Below are positions 52,246 to 61,576 of a stretch of 64,000 bases of DNA, piece by piece (position 1 is the stretch's first letter; each line of letters begins with the position of its first letter). This stretch comes from Stenotrophomonas_A sp035629025 (GTDB lineage Bacteria; Pseudomonadota; Gammaproteobacteria; Xanthomonadales; Xanthomonadaceae), in the NCBI GenBank assembly GCA_035629025.1, contig DASPIU010000009.1, positions 67,959 to 131,958 of the forward strand, written 5' to 3'. The translations under genes were made by a program, and so were the position numbers. Below the pieces are notes generated by a model, which saw nothing but the letters and a program-made list of their open reading frames with translations, searched no databases and had not been told where the DNA came from.

Positions 52246-53055
52246 ATGCCCCAGGTCACCATGCGCCAGATGCTCGAAGCCGGCGTCCACTTCGGCCACC
52301 AGACCCGTTACTGGAACCCGAAGATGGCCCCGTACATCTTCGGTGCGCGCGGCAAGATCCACATCATCAACCTCGAAAAGACCGTTCCGCTGTTCAACGA
52401 CGCGATGAACTTCCTTTCGAGCATCGCGCAGAAGCGCGGCACCATCCTGTTCCTGGGCACCAAGCGCAGCGCCCGCGACTCCATCAAGGAAGAAGCCGAG
52501 CGTTGCGGCATGCCGTACATGACCCAGCGCTGGCTGGGCGGCACCCTGACCAACTTCCGCACCGTCAAGCAGTCGGTCGCCCGCCTGAAGGAACTGGAGT
52601 CGGCCGAGACCGACGGCACCTTCGACAAGCTGGTCAAGCACGAAGTGCTGGGCCTGCGCCGCGAGCGCGACAAGCTGGAAGCCTCGCTGGGCGGCATCAA
52701 GGAAATGAACCGCCTGCCGGACGCGCTGTTCGTCATCGACATCGGCCACGAAGACATCGCCATCAAGGAAGCCAAGAAGCTCGGCATCCCGGTGATCGCG
52801 GTGGTCGACACCAACTACGACCCGGCCCTGGTCGACTACGCCATCCCGGGCAACGACGACGCCATCCGCGCGGTGCAGCTGTACGCCCGTGCCGCCGCCG
52901 ACGCGGTGCTGGAAGGCAAGGCTGCTGCGCCGAACTCGGCCTCCGTGCGTGAGGAAGAGTTTGCCGAAGCCGCCGGCGACGAGGCCAAGACGGCCCGCCG
53001 CGCGCCGGCCAAGAAGGCCGCTGCCAAGAAGGCTGACGAAGCCGCGGCCGAGTAA
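52246..53055 (+). CDS. rpsB: 30S ribosomal protein S2
   Basis: The 269-residue protein shows the S2 hallmarks TMRQMLEAGVHFGHQTRYWNPKMAPYIFG and RWLGGTLTNFRTVKQSV, with VVDTNYDPALVDYAIPGNDDAIRAVQLY near the end. The C-terminal tail is Ala/Lys-rich (AKKAAAKKADEAAAE), common in this order. It joins the small subunit late and is needed for S1 binding. AGGAG lies before the ATG. tsf follows after 137 bases with a hairpin. Confidence 0.98.
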   Translation: MPQVTMRQMLEAGVHFGHQTRYWNPKMAPYIFGARGKIHIINLEKTVPLFNDAMNFLSSIAQKRGTILFLGTKRSARDSIKEEAERCGMPYMTQRWLGGTLTNFRTVKQSVARLKELESAETDGTFDKLVKHEVLGLRRERDKLEASLGGIKEMNRLPDALFVIDIGHEDIAIKEAKKLGIPVIAVVDTNYDPALVDYAIPGNDDAIRAVQLYARAAADAVLEGKAAAPNSASVREEEFAEAAGDEAKTARRAPAKKAAAKKADEAAAE

Positions 53056-53070
53056 TCGGACTGCCACGTC

Positions 53071-53091
53071 GCCGCGCCACGCTGGCGCGGC
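53071..53091 (+). terminator. Intergenic hairpin between rpsB and tsf (attenuating)
   Basis: GCCGCGCCA-CGC-TGGCGCGGC is a perfect 9-bp stem without a T-tract. A second short hairpin (GGCGGC-ATT-GGCCGCC) follows. It could lower tsf expression relative to rpsB. Confidence 0.5.
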
Positions 53092-53192
53092 GACCGGCTC
53101 GCGGCGGCATTGGCCGCCGCCTGGGGCGCACCGCCCCTCCCCATTCCCAAGGCGGGCTGCCGCCCGCCGCAAGCAATCATCGAGGTCATACC

Positions 53193-54071
<879 letters not shown>

Positions 54072-54103
54072 TGCTTCCTGCCTGATTGGCGGGATGCTTG
54101 AAG

Positions 54104-54140
54104 AAAGAGCCGCGGGGTTGCCCCGCGGCTCTTTTCTTTT
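54104..54140 (+). terminator. Rho-independent terminator after tsf
   Basis: AAAGAGCCGCGGGG-TTG-CCCCGCGGCTCTTT is followed by TCTTTT. The stem is perfect over 14 bases. It closes rpsB-tsf. Confidence 0.93.
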
Positions 54141-54286
54141 GTGGGCTGGGAAATCCGATGGATTCCCGGTCGGCCAACACGCCGCCCTACGTTTTTCCCG
54201 CGCCCGGCCGCTAACCCCTCCAAGGCCCCCACCCAAAAACGTGACGGCCATGTATTCTTTGCCTTAACAGCAGCAAAATATCGCAC

Positions 54287-55786
54287 ATGCGCCCTGACCT
54301 CGCGGCTACCCTCGCCCATTGCCGAAACCTGCCCTCGCCGCCCGGCATCGCGCTGCGGGTGATCGAGCTCGCGCAGGACCCTGAAGTGGACATGGCGACC
54401 ACTGCCCAGGTCATCGCCATGGACATGGCGCTCAGCGCGCGCATGCTGCGCATCGCCAATTCGCCGCTGTACGCCAGCCGCCGGCGCATCGACAACCTCG
54501 GTCAGGCACTGACGATGCTCGGCCTCAACGCCACCTTGAGCCTGGCGCTGGGCTTTTCCATGGTCCAGGGCCTGCGCCGCAGCTTTGGCGGCAGCGCGCT
54601 GCACGAGCGCCTGTGGCACCGCAGCGTGGTCTGCTCGCTGGCCGGCCGCGTCCTGGGTCAGGCGCGCGGCCTGCGCAAGCCGGAGGAACTGATGCTGGCC
54701 GGCCTGCTGCAGGACATCGGCATGCTCGCCCTGCTGCAGGTGGCGCCCGATCGCTACCCGCAGCTGCACGCCGCGGCCGAGCGCGACCCCGCCGGCCTGA
54801 CCGAAGCCGAGCGCGCCGAGTTCGGCGGCGACCATGCCGAGGTGGGCGCCTGGATCGCGCGGCACTGGCAGCTGCCCGAGTACCTGTGCAACGCGATCGG
54901 GCGCAGCGAAAGCCCGGCCGATGGCCGCGAACCCTTCGCTGCCTGCGTGGCGCTGTCCAACTGCGTGGCCGACATCTGGCTGGGCGACGACCCCGCCGCC
55001 GCGCGCGAGCACGCCCAGCAGCGCGTGCAGGAAGTGCTGCAGCTGGACCGCGAGCGCTTCGAGAAGGTGCTCGAACGCATTGGCGAGATGCTGCCGGAGG
55101 TCGGCGCGCTGTTCGACGTGCGCATCCAGCAGCCGGAACTGATCGAATCGATCATCGACCAGGCGCGCGAACTGTCCACCCTGCGCAACCTGCGCGAGCT
55201 GCAATCGGTGGCCGACGCGCGCCGCCAGGCCGACGAGTCCGAACACCGCGCCCGCCATCTGGCCGAGCAGGCCAGCCGCGACGCGCTGACCGGCGTCTAC
55301 AACCGCCACCAGCTCGGCCCCACCCTCGAACACGAATTCGACATCGCCGTGCGCCACGGCTGGCCGCTGTCGGTGGCCTTCATCGACCTGGACGACTTCA
55401 AGCGCGTCAACGACGTGCACGGGCATCTGGTCGGCGACGAGGTCCTGCGCAACTTCGCGCAGTCGCTGCAGCGCCTGCTGCGCACCAGCGACACGGTGGC
55501 GCGCTTCGGTGGCGAGGAATTCCTGGTCATCCTGCCCAACACCCCGGCCGAGGCCGCGCTGGCGGTGGTGCAGCGCATCCTTGCCGAAACCGTGCGCGTG
55601 CCGATGGCGCAGCTCGAATCAGGCCCGCTGCACATCACCTTTTCCGCCGGACTGGCGACCCAGGGCGACGGCCGCCTGTTCGACAGCGTCGATGCCCTGC
55701 TCAAGGCCGCCGACAACGTGCTGTACCGCTCCAAGCATCGCGGACGCAACCGGGTGACGGTCTACGCCGAGCCCGCGACCACCTGA
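54287..55786 (+). CDS. HDOD-GGDEF domain protein, probable diguanylate cyclase
   Basis: The 499-residue protein has an N-terminal HDOD domain (about 10-210) with LPSPPGIALRVIELAQDPEVDM and LAGLLQDIGMLALLQ. In place of the metal-binding HD of HD-GYP enzymes it has Gln-Asp, as expected for HDOD, which lacks phosphodiesterase activity. A coiled region (about 285-325) follows, then a GGDEF domain (about 330-495) with DALTGVYNRHQLG and the intact active-site loop RFGGEEFLVILPN. It should make cyclic-di-GMP. No clear ribosome site precedes the ATG. It is inserted in an otherwise conserved tsf-pyrH order. Confidence 0.9.
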   Translation: MRPDLAATLAHCRNLPSPPGIALRVIELAQDPEVDMATTAQVIAMDMALSARMLRIANSPLYASRRRIDNLGQALTMLGLNATLSLALGFSMVQGLRRSFGGSALHERLWHRSVVCSLAGRVLGQARGLRKPEELMLAGLLQDIGMLALLQVAPDRYPQLHAAAERDPAGLTEAERAEFGGDHAEVGAWIARHWQLPEYLCNAIGRSESPADGREPFAACVALSNCVADIWLGDDPAAAREHAQQRVQEVLQLDRERFEKVLERIGEMLPEVGALFDVRIQQPELIESIIDQARELSTLRNLRELQSVADARRQADESEHRARHLAEQASRDALTGVYNRHQLGPTLEHEFDIAVRHGWPLSVAFIDLDDFKRVNDVHGHLVGDEVLRNFAQSLQRLLRTSDTVARFGGEEFLVILPNTPAEAALAVVQRILAETVRVPMAQLESGPLHITFSAGLATQGDGRLFDSVDALLKAADNVLYRSKHRGRNRVTVYAEPATT

Positions 55787-55859
55787 GTTGCGGCGTGCGG
55801 GCAATTAACGGAACTGTTACAGCGCGGTGAACCGCAACGCGGCTCTACGGCGTTTCCGC

Positions 55860-55865
55860 TAGAAT
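55860..55865 (+). promoter_or_regulatory. Candidate -10 of pyrH
   Basis: TAGAAT matches consensus at five of six positions, 34 bases before the pyrH ATG. No good -35 is seen at the right distance. Confidence 0.35.
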
Positions 55866-55899
55866 CGCCCGCGTTTGCCCGCCATCCACGGAGTCCCCC

Positions 55900-56622
55900 A
55901 TGTCCGAACTCGCCTATCGCCGCATCCTGCTCAAACTTTCCGGGGAGGCGCTGATGGGAGATGAGGACTACGGAATCGACCCGAAGATCATCAACCGCCT
56001 GGCCCATGAAGTGATCGAGGCCCAGCATGCCGGCGCCGAAGTGGCCTTGGTCATCGGCGGCGGCAACATCTTCCGCGGCGCCGGCCTGGCCGCCGGCGGC
56101 ATGGACCGGGTCACCGGCGACCAGATGGGCATGCTGGCCACGGTGATCAACGCCCTGGCCATGCAGGATGCGCTGGAAAAGCTCGGCGCCAAGGTCCGGG
56201 TGATGAGCGCGATCAAGATCAACGACGTGTGCGAGGACTTCATCCGCCGCCGCGCGATCCGCCACCTGGAAAAGGGCCGCATCGCGATCTTCGCCGCCGG
56301 CACCGGCAACCCCTTCTTCACCACCGATTCGGGCGCCGCGCTGCGCGCCATCGAGATCGGCGCCGACCTGCTGCTCAAGGCCACCAAGGTCGATGGCGTG
56401 TACGACAAGGACCCGAAGAAGCACGCCAACGCGGTCAAATATGACGCGCTCAGCTACGACGAGGTCATCGGCCAGGGCCTGGAAGTGATGGACACCGCCG
56501 CCTTCGCCCTGGCCCGCGACAGCGACCTGCCACTGCGCATCTTCGACATGGGCCAGCCCGGCGTGCTGCTGCGCATCCTGCGTGGCGAACGCATCGGCAC
56601 CCTGGTCCACGGCCGCAGCTGA
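55900..56622 (+). CDS. pyrH: UMP kinase
   Basis: The 240-residue hexameric kinase converts UMP to UDP. The amino-acid-kinase fold is seen in RILLKLSGEALMG, ALVIGGGNIFRGAGLAAGGMDRVTGDQMGMLATVINALAMQ and IFAAGTGNPFFTTDSGAALRAIEIGAD. Length and motifs match bacterial PyrH. The ATG at 55900 follows GGAG by 11 bases. frr follows after 106 bases. Confidence 0.97.
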   Translation: MSELAYRRILLKLSGEALMGDEDYGIDPKIINRLAHEVIEAQHAGAEVALVIGGGNIFRGAGLAAGGMDRVTGDQMGMLATVINALAMQDALEKLGAKVRVMSAIKINDVCEDFIRRRAIRHLEKGRIAIFAAGTGNPFFTTDSGAALRAIEIGADLLLKATKVDGVYDKDPKKHANAVKYDALSYDEVIGQGLEVMDTAAFALARDSDLPLRIFDMGQPGVLLRILRGERIGTLVHGRS

Positions 56623-56690
56623 TCCCCGTTCCACCCGATCCCCGCCGGCTCGCGGCGCGCAAGTGCCCGGCCGGGCCGGCACGCTTCCGA

Positions 56691-56696
56691 TATAAT
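56691..56696 (+). promoter_or_regulatory. Candidate -10 of frr
   Basis: A perfect TATAAT lies 32 bases before the frr ATG. No recognisable -35 lies 16-18 bases upstream, so it may need an activator. Confidence 0.45.
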
Positions 56697-56728
56697 CGGC
56701 CGATTCAGATACACCAGGACGCCCGGCG

Positions 56729-57286
56729 ATGCTCAACGAGATCAAACAAGACGCACAGACCCGCATGGCCAAGAGCATCGAGGCCTTGCGCCACACGCTC
56801 ATCAAGGTGCGCACCGGCCGCGCGTCGACCGCGCTGGTCGAACACCTGAAGGTCAACTACTACGGCTCGGAAATGCCGCTGAGCCAGGTCGCCAGCGTCG
56901 CCGTCTCCGACGCGCGCTCGCTGACCATCACCCCGTGGGAAAAGCAGATGGTCGGCGCGGTGGAGAAGGCGATTCTCGCCTCCGACCTGGGCCTGACCCC
57001 CAACACCGCCGGCACCACCATCCGCCTCAACCTGCCGGCGCTGACCGAGGAGCGCCGCAAGGAACTGTCCAAGGTCGTGCACAGCGAAGGCGAGGACAGC
57101 AAGGTCGCGATCCGCAACATCCGCCGCGACGCCAACCAGCAGGTCAAGGATCTGCTCAAGGACAAGGCCGTCACCGAGGACGAGGTGCGCCGCACCGAGG
57201 AAGAGATCCAGAAGCTGACCGACAAGGCGATCAAGGATGTCGACGATGTGGTCAGGGCCAAGGAACAGGAACTGATGGCCGTCTGA
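56729..57286 (+). CDS. frr: Ribosome recycling factor
   Basis: The 185-residue factor splits post-termination ribosomes with EF-G. The long three-helix bundle is recognisable in SIEALRHTLIKVRTGRAST, the small domain in PLSQVASVAVSDARSLTITPWEKQMV and the C-terminal helix in EDEVRRTEEEIQKLTDKAIKDVD. Size and sequence are standard. uppS follows after only three bases, and the genes through bamA are probably co-transcribed. Confidence 0.97.
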   Translation: MLNEIKQDAQTRMAKSIEALRHTLIKVRTGRASTALVEHLKVNYYGSEMPLSQVASVAVSDARSLTITPWEKQMVGAVEKAILASDLGLTPNTAGTTIRLNLPALTEERRKELSKVVHSEGEDSKVAIRNIRRDANQQVKDLLKDKAVTEDEVRRTEEEIQKLTDKAIKDVDDVVRAKEQELMAV

Positions 57287-57289
57287 CGC

Positions 57290-58063
57290 ATGTCGTCGAC
57301 GGCCTCGCGCCCGGACCCCGGATCGATGTCCCTGCCCCGCCATCTGGCCATCATCATGGATGGCAACGGCCGTTGGGCCCAGCGCCGGCGGCGGCCGCGC
57401 ATCATCGGCCATCGCGCCGGCGCGCGCGCGGTCAACCGCACCATCGATTTCTGCCTGGACAAGGGCGTCCAGGTGCTGACCCTGTTCGCCTTTTCCAGCG
57501 AGAACTGGGGCCGCCCGCAGGAAGAAGTCGACGGCCTGATGAAGCTGTTCCTGCACGCGCTCGACCGCGAGGTCGAAGAGCTGCAGCGGCGCGGCGTGCA
57601 GGTGCGTTTCATCGGCGAGCGCGGGCGTTTCGCCCCGGCCATTGCCGAACGCATGGAAGCGGCCGAACGCGCCACCGCCGGTAACCAGCGCCTGGTGCTG
57701 GCCATTGCCGCCAGCTACGGCGGGCGCCAGGACATCGTGCACGCCGCGCGCGCTCTGGCCGTGGAAGTGGCCGCCGGCCGCCTGGCCCCCGAAGCGATCG
57801 ACGAAACCCTGCTCGGCAGCCACGTCGCGCTGGCCGACCTGCCGCCGCCGGATCTGTTCATCCGCACCGGCGGCGACACCCGCATCAGCAATTTCCTGCT
57901 GTGGCAGCTCGCCTACACCGAGCTGTGGTTCACCGAAGCCCTGTGGCCCGAGTTCGACGCCACCCTCCTGCAGCAGGCCTTCGACGACTACGCGCAGCGT
58001 GAGCGCCGTTTCGGCCTGACCAGCGCCCAGATCGCCGCCCGAACCGAGACCACGCCCGCATGA
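57290..58063 (+). CDS. uppS: Undecaprenyl diphosphate synthase
   Basis: The 257-residue cis-prenyltransferase makes the C55 lipid carrier for peptidoglycan and O-antigen. The catalytic Asp lies in HLAIIMDGNGRWAQRR. GHRAGARAV and TLFAFSSENWGRP are conserved, as is DLFIRTGGDTRISNFLLWQLAYTELWF. The start is ATG 57290, three bases after frr; a second in-frame ATG at 57326 is possible and would give a shorter N-terminus. The stop overlaps the cdsA start as ATGA. Confidence 0.96.
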   Translation: MSSTASRPDPGSMSLPRHLAIIMDGNGRWAQRRRRPRIIGHRAGARAVNRTIDFCLDKGVQVLTLFAFSSENWGRPQEEVDGLMKLFLHALDREVEELQRRGVQVRFIGERGRFAPAIAERMEAAERATAGNQRLVLAIAASYGGRQDIVHAARALAVEVAAGRLAPEAIDETLLGSHVALADLPPPDLFIRTGGDTRISNFLLWQLAYTELWFTEALWPEFDATLLQQAFDDYAQRERRFGLTSAQIAARTETTPA

Positions 58064-58884
58064 CCAGGACCCGCGTCATCGCTGCCTTGATCATGGCGCC
58101 GGTCGCCATCTGCGCCATGCTGTTCCTGCCGACCGAATGGCTGGCGGCGCTGGCCGCCATCGTGTTCCTGACCGGCCTGTGGGAATGGCTCAAGCTCTCC
58201 GGCATCGACGACAGCCTGCCGCGCACTGTGCTCCTGGTGCTCAACCTGCTGCTGATGGTGTTGCTGGTATGGGCATCGGGCGCATCACTGGTGCTGTTCC
58301 AGCTGGCCAGCCTGATCGGCGTGGCCTGGTGGCTGCTGGCATTGCTGTGGCTGCGCTTTTTCAACTTCGGCGCCGACCAGGGCAGCTATGCGCGCGCGCT
58401 CAAGCTGGCGGCCGGCAGTCTGGCGATCGTGCCGGCATGGTCGGCGCTGGTGCTGATCCATGCCGAACAGCCGCATGGCCATCGCTGGCTGCTCACCGCC
58501 CTGGCCATCGTCTGGGCCGCCGACTCCGGCGCCTACTTCGCTGGCCGCCATTTCGGCCGGCACAAGCTGGCGCCGCGGATCAGCCCGAACAAGACCGTCG
58601 AGGGCCTGCTCGGCGGGCTGCTGGCCGGCCTGATCGCCGCCGCCGCCTTCGGCGCGCTGGCCGGCGCCACGCTGGCGCAGATGCCGGCCCTGCTTGGCGT
58701 GGCCGCGGTCACGGTGCTGGCCTCGGTACTGGGCGACCTGTTTGAAAGCCTGCTCAAGCGCCAGGCCGGCGCCAAGGATTCGGGCAACGTGATCCCGGGC
58801 CATGGTGGCGTGCTCGACCGCATCGACGGCGTGCTCGCCGCGCTGCCGGTGTTCGTGCTGGGCAAGGAAATCCTCGGCCTTTGA
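58060..58884 (+). CDS. cdsA: Phosphatidate cytidylyltransferase
   Basis: The 274-residue inner-membrane enzyme makes CDP-diacylglycerol from phosphatidic acid and CTP, the branch point for all phospholipids. It has about seven or eight membrane helices. The family signature is near the C-terminus: DLFESLLKRQAGAKDSGNVIPGHGGVLDRIDG. Another conserved loop is ADSGAYFAGRHFGRHKLAPRISPNKTVEG. The ATG overlaps the uppS stop, and its own TGA abuts dxr. Confidence 0.95.
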   Translation: MTRTRVIAALIMAPVAICAMLFLPTEWLAALAAIVFLTGLWEWLKLSGIDDSLPRTVLLVLNLLLMVLLVWASGASLVLFQLASLIGVAWWLLALLWLRFFNFGADQGSYARALKLAAGSLAIVPAWSALVLIHAEQPHGHRWLLTALAIVWAADSGAYFAGRHFGRHKLAPRISPNKTVEGLLGGLLAGLIAAAAFGALAGATLAQMPALLGVAAVTVLASVLGDLFESLLKRQAGAKDSGNVIPGHGGVLDRIDGVLAALPVFVLGKEILGL

Positions 58885-58904
58885 GCCGCGCCGATATCGC
58901 AGCC

Positions 58905-60098
58905 ATGTCCCCGGCCCCCGCCCTCCGCCAGGTCGCCGTCTTCGGCGCGACCGGCTCCATCGGTGCCTCGGCGCTGGATGTCATCGCGCGCCATCCGCAG
59001 CGCCTGCGCGCGCGCGTGCTGGCCGCCGGGCGCAATGTCCCCGCCCTGGTCGCGCTGTGCGCGCGGCACCAGCCCGACGATGCGATCGTCGCCGACCCGG
59101 AATGCTTTGCCGCCCTGCGCGACGGCCTGCGCGCTGCCGGCCTGGCGACCCGCGCCCATGCCGGCGCCGAGGCGCTCGACGCGTTCGCCGCCGCGCCGGA
59201 ATGCGACACCGTCGTGGCCGCCATTGTCGGCGCCGCCGGGCTGCCTTCGACGTTGGCCGCCGCCCGCGCCGGCAAGCGCCTGCTGCTGGCCAACAAGGAA
59301 TCGCTGGTACTGGCCGGTGAACTGTTGATGCGCCACGCGCAGGCCGCCGGCGCCGAAATCATTCCCATCGACAGCGAACACAGCGCGATCTTCCAGTGCC
59401 TGCGTTCCTGCGATGCCAGCCGCGGCGTCCGCCGGGTGGTGCTGACGGCCTCAGGCGGCCCGTTCCGTGGCCGCAGCCGCGCGCAGCTTGCCGATGTCAC
59501 CCCGGCGCAGGCCGTGGCGCACCCGAAGTGGTCGATGGGGCCGAAGATCTCGGTCGACTCGGCCACGCTGATGAACAAGGGCCTGGAGGTGATCGAGGCG
59601 CATCACCTGTTCGGCCTGGCCGCCGAGCGCATCGGCGTGTGGGTGCATCCGCAAAGCCTGGTGCATTCGCTGGTCGAATTCGTGGACGGCTCCACGCTGG
59701 CGCAGATGGGCCTGCCGGACATGCGCACGACGCTGGCCGTCGGCCTGGCCTGGCCGGAGCGGGTCGAGTCCGGCGTGGCCGGCCTGGACCTGCTGCAGCA
59801 GGGCCGGCTCGATTTCGAGGCGCCCGACCTGGACGCCTTCCCCTGCCTGGCGCTGGCCTGGGAGGCGATGCGCGCCGGCGGCACCGCGCCAGCCATTCTC
59901 AATGCCGCCAACGAAGTGGCGGTGGCCGCGTTCCTCGAAGGCCGGGTCGGATTTCTCGCCATTCCGGCGCTGGTTCAGCACGCCCTGTCTACGCTGCCGG
60001 TCACAAATGCGGATACGCTGGAGGCCCTGCTCGCGGCCGACGCCGACGCCCGTCGCACTACCGCCGCCGCCCTGACCCGCCACGCCACGCATGCCTGA
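58905..60098 (+). CDS. dxr: 1-deoxy-D-xylulose-5-phosphate reductoisomerase
   Basis: The 397-residue NADPH enzyme makes 2-C-methyl-D-erythritol 4-phosphate in isoprenoid synthesis, feeding UppS. The Rossmann start is VAVFGATGSIGASALDV. LLLANKESLVLAGE, PIDSEHSAIFQCL, LTASGGPFRG and NKGLEVIEAHHLFG hold the metal- and substrate-binding residues. ATG 58905 gives a normal N-terminus; a TTG at 58881 overlapping the cdsA stop, with AAGGA upstream, would add eight residues. Confidence 0.95.
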   Translation: MSPAPALRQVAVFGATGSIGASALDVIARHPQRLRARVLAAGRNVPALVALCARHQPDDAIVADPECFAALRDGLRAAGLATRAHAGAEALDAFAAAPECDTVVAAIVGAAGLPSTLAAARAGKRLLLANKESLVLAGELLMRHAQAAGAEIIPIDSEHSAIFQCLRSCDASRGVRRVVLTASGGPFRGRSRAQLADVTPAQAVAHPKWSMGPKISVDSATLMNKGLEVIEAHHLFGLAAERIGVWVHPQSLVHSLVEFVDGSTLAQMGLPDMRTTLAVGLAWPERVESGVAGLDLLQQGRLDFEAPDLDAFPCLALAWEAMRAGGTAPAILNAANEVAVAAFLEGRVGFLAIPALVQHALSTLPVTNADTLEALLAADADARRTTAAALTRHATHA

Positions 60099-60124
60099 GT
60101 CTTCTTTGCCTTCGCGCCACCTCC

Positions 60125-61477
60125 ATGGCTGACTTCATCGGCTCCGTCTGGTGGATGATCGTCAGCCTCGGCTTGCTGGTGACGTTCCACGAATTTGGCC
60201 ACTTCTGGGTGGCGCGCCGCTGTGGGGTCAAGGTCCTGCGCTTCTCGGTGGGCTTTGGCCGGCCGCTGTGGACGCGCCGCGACCGCCATGGCACCGAGTT
60301 CGTCATCGCCGCGCTGCCGCTGGGTGGCTACGTGCGCATGCTCGACGAGCGCGAGGGCAACGTGCACCCGGCCGAGCGCGCCCTGGCCTTCAACCACAAG
60401 CCCGTGTGGCAGCGCATCGCCATCGTCGCGGCCGGGCCGCTGGCCAACGTCATCCTGTGCCTGGCCCTGCTGTGGGTCATGTTCCTGGTCGGGCGCGCGG
60501 ACTATTCGGCTACCGTAGGCCCGGTGCAGGGCCTGGCCGCGGAAGCCGGCTTGCAGGCCGGTGACCGCATCGTCGGAGTGGACGGGCGCCCGGTGCAGAG
60601 CTGGGCGCAGACCAGCATCGCCCTGACCCTGGCGGCGCTGGACCGGCGCGACGCGCAACTGCAGGTGCAAAGCGCCGAAGGCGACGAGCGCAAGCTGCAG
60701 CTGCCGTTGTCGCACCTGCCGGAGGGCTTCACCGAATCGCAGGTGCCGGAACTGTCCGGACTCACCTGGCGCTTCCAGCAGCGCCAGGCGCTGGTCTCCG
60801 AAGTGGCGCCGGGCACGCCGGCCGACGGCGTGCTGTTGCCAGGCGACCGCATCCTGGCCATCGACGGCCAGCGCATCGACTCGGCCGACCAGGTGCAGCC
60901 GCAGATCGCGGCGCTGGGCAAGCGCGGCGGCCCCGGCATGGTCGAAGTCGATCGCGAAGGCGAACGCCTGGCCCTGGAACTGACCCCGCGCCAGGACGCC
61001 GCCGCGCCGGGCGGCTGGCGCATCGGCGTGGCCATGGCCGCCGGCCAGGCGCCGGCCTACGATGTGCGCGACCAGTACGGCCCGCTGGCCGCGGTCCCCG
61101 CCGCGCTGCGCGAGACCGGCCGGATGACCGCCGATACCCTGGGCATGATGAAACGGCTGGTGACAGGCCAGGCTTCGCTGAAGAACGTTTCCGGCCCGGT
61201 CGGCATCGCCCGCGCCGCCAATGCCTCGGCCAAACGCGGCGTGGACTGGTTTCTGTACTTCCTCGCCACCCTGTCGCTGGGCCTGGCCATCCTCAACTTC
61301 CTGCCCATTCCGATCTTGGACGGCGGACACCTGCTGTATTACCTTATCGAGTTGGTCAAGGGCAGCCCGCTCAGCGAGCGCGTCATGATCGCCGGCCAGT
61401 ACGTGGGCCTGGCGATCCTGGCCGGACTGATGGGACTGGCGTTCTACAACGACCTGCTCGGCCCCCTGCCCCGATGA
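60125..61477 (+). CDS. rseP: RIP metalloprotease RseP (site-2 protease)
   Basis: The 450-residue inner-membrane protease cleaves RseA to release sigma-E in the envelope stress response. The zinc site is HEFGH (22-26) in the first membrane helix and NFLPIPILDGGHLLYY near the C-terminus. Two PDZ domains lie between (about 120-200 and 205-290), with AGLQAGDRIVGVDGRPV and LLPGDRILAIDGQRI. About four membrane segments are present. ATG 60125 was chosen from the family start; the frame is open far upstream as a shadow of dxr. bamA follows. Confidence 0.96.
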   Translation: MADFIGSVWWMIVSLGLLVTFHEFGHFWVARRCGVKVLRFSVGFGRPLWTRRDRHGTEFVIAALPLGGYVRMLDEREGNVHPAERALAFNHKPVWQRIAIVAAGPLANVILCLALLWVMFLVGRADYSATVGPVQGLAAEAGLQAGDRIVGVDGRPVQSWAQTSIALTLAALDRRDAQLQVQSAEGDERKLQLPLSHLPEGFTESQVPELSGLTWRFQQRQALVSEVAPGTPADGVLLPGDRILAIDGQRIDSADQVQPQIAALGKRGGPGMVEVDREGERLALELTPRQDAAAPGGWRIGVAMAAGQAPAYDVRDQYGPLAAVPAALRETGRMTADTLGMMKRLVTGQASLKNVSGPVGIARAANASAKRGVDWFLYFLATLSLGLAILNFLPIPILDGGHLLYYLIELVKGSPLSERVMIAGQYVGLAILAGLMGLAFYNDLLGPLPR

Positions 61478-61576
61478 ACCGGCGCCTGTGGACCGGCCCT
61501 GGTTTGAACTTATCCGCGCTGTCGTCGTCTTACGCCGGCACCCCTGCAACAACGAACCCGCTCAACCGGATGTGAC

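Noticed and set aside
59396..61477. 693-residue frame that would fuse an N-terminal domain to RseP
   Set aside because: The first 240 codons are a shadow of dxr; RseP starts normally at 60125.
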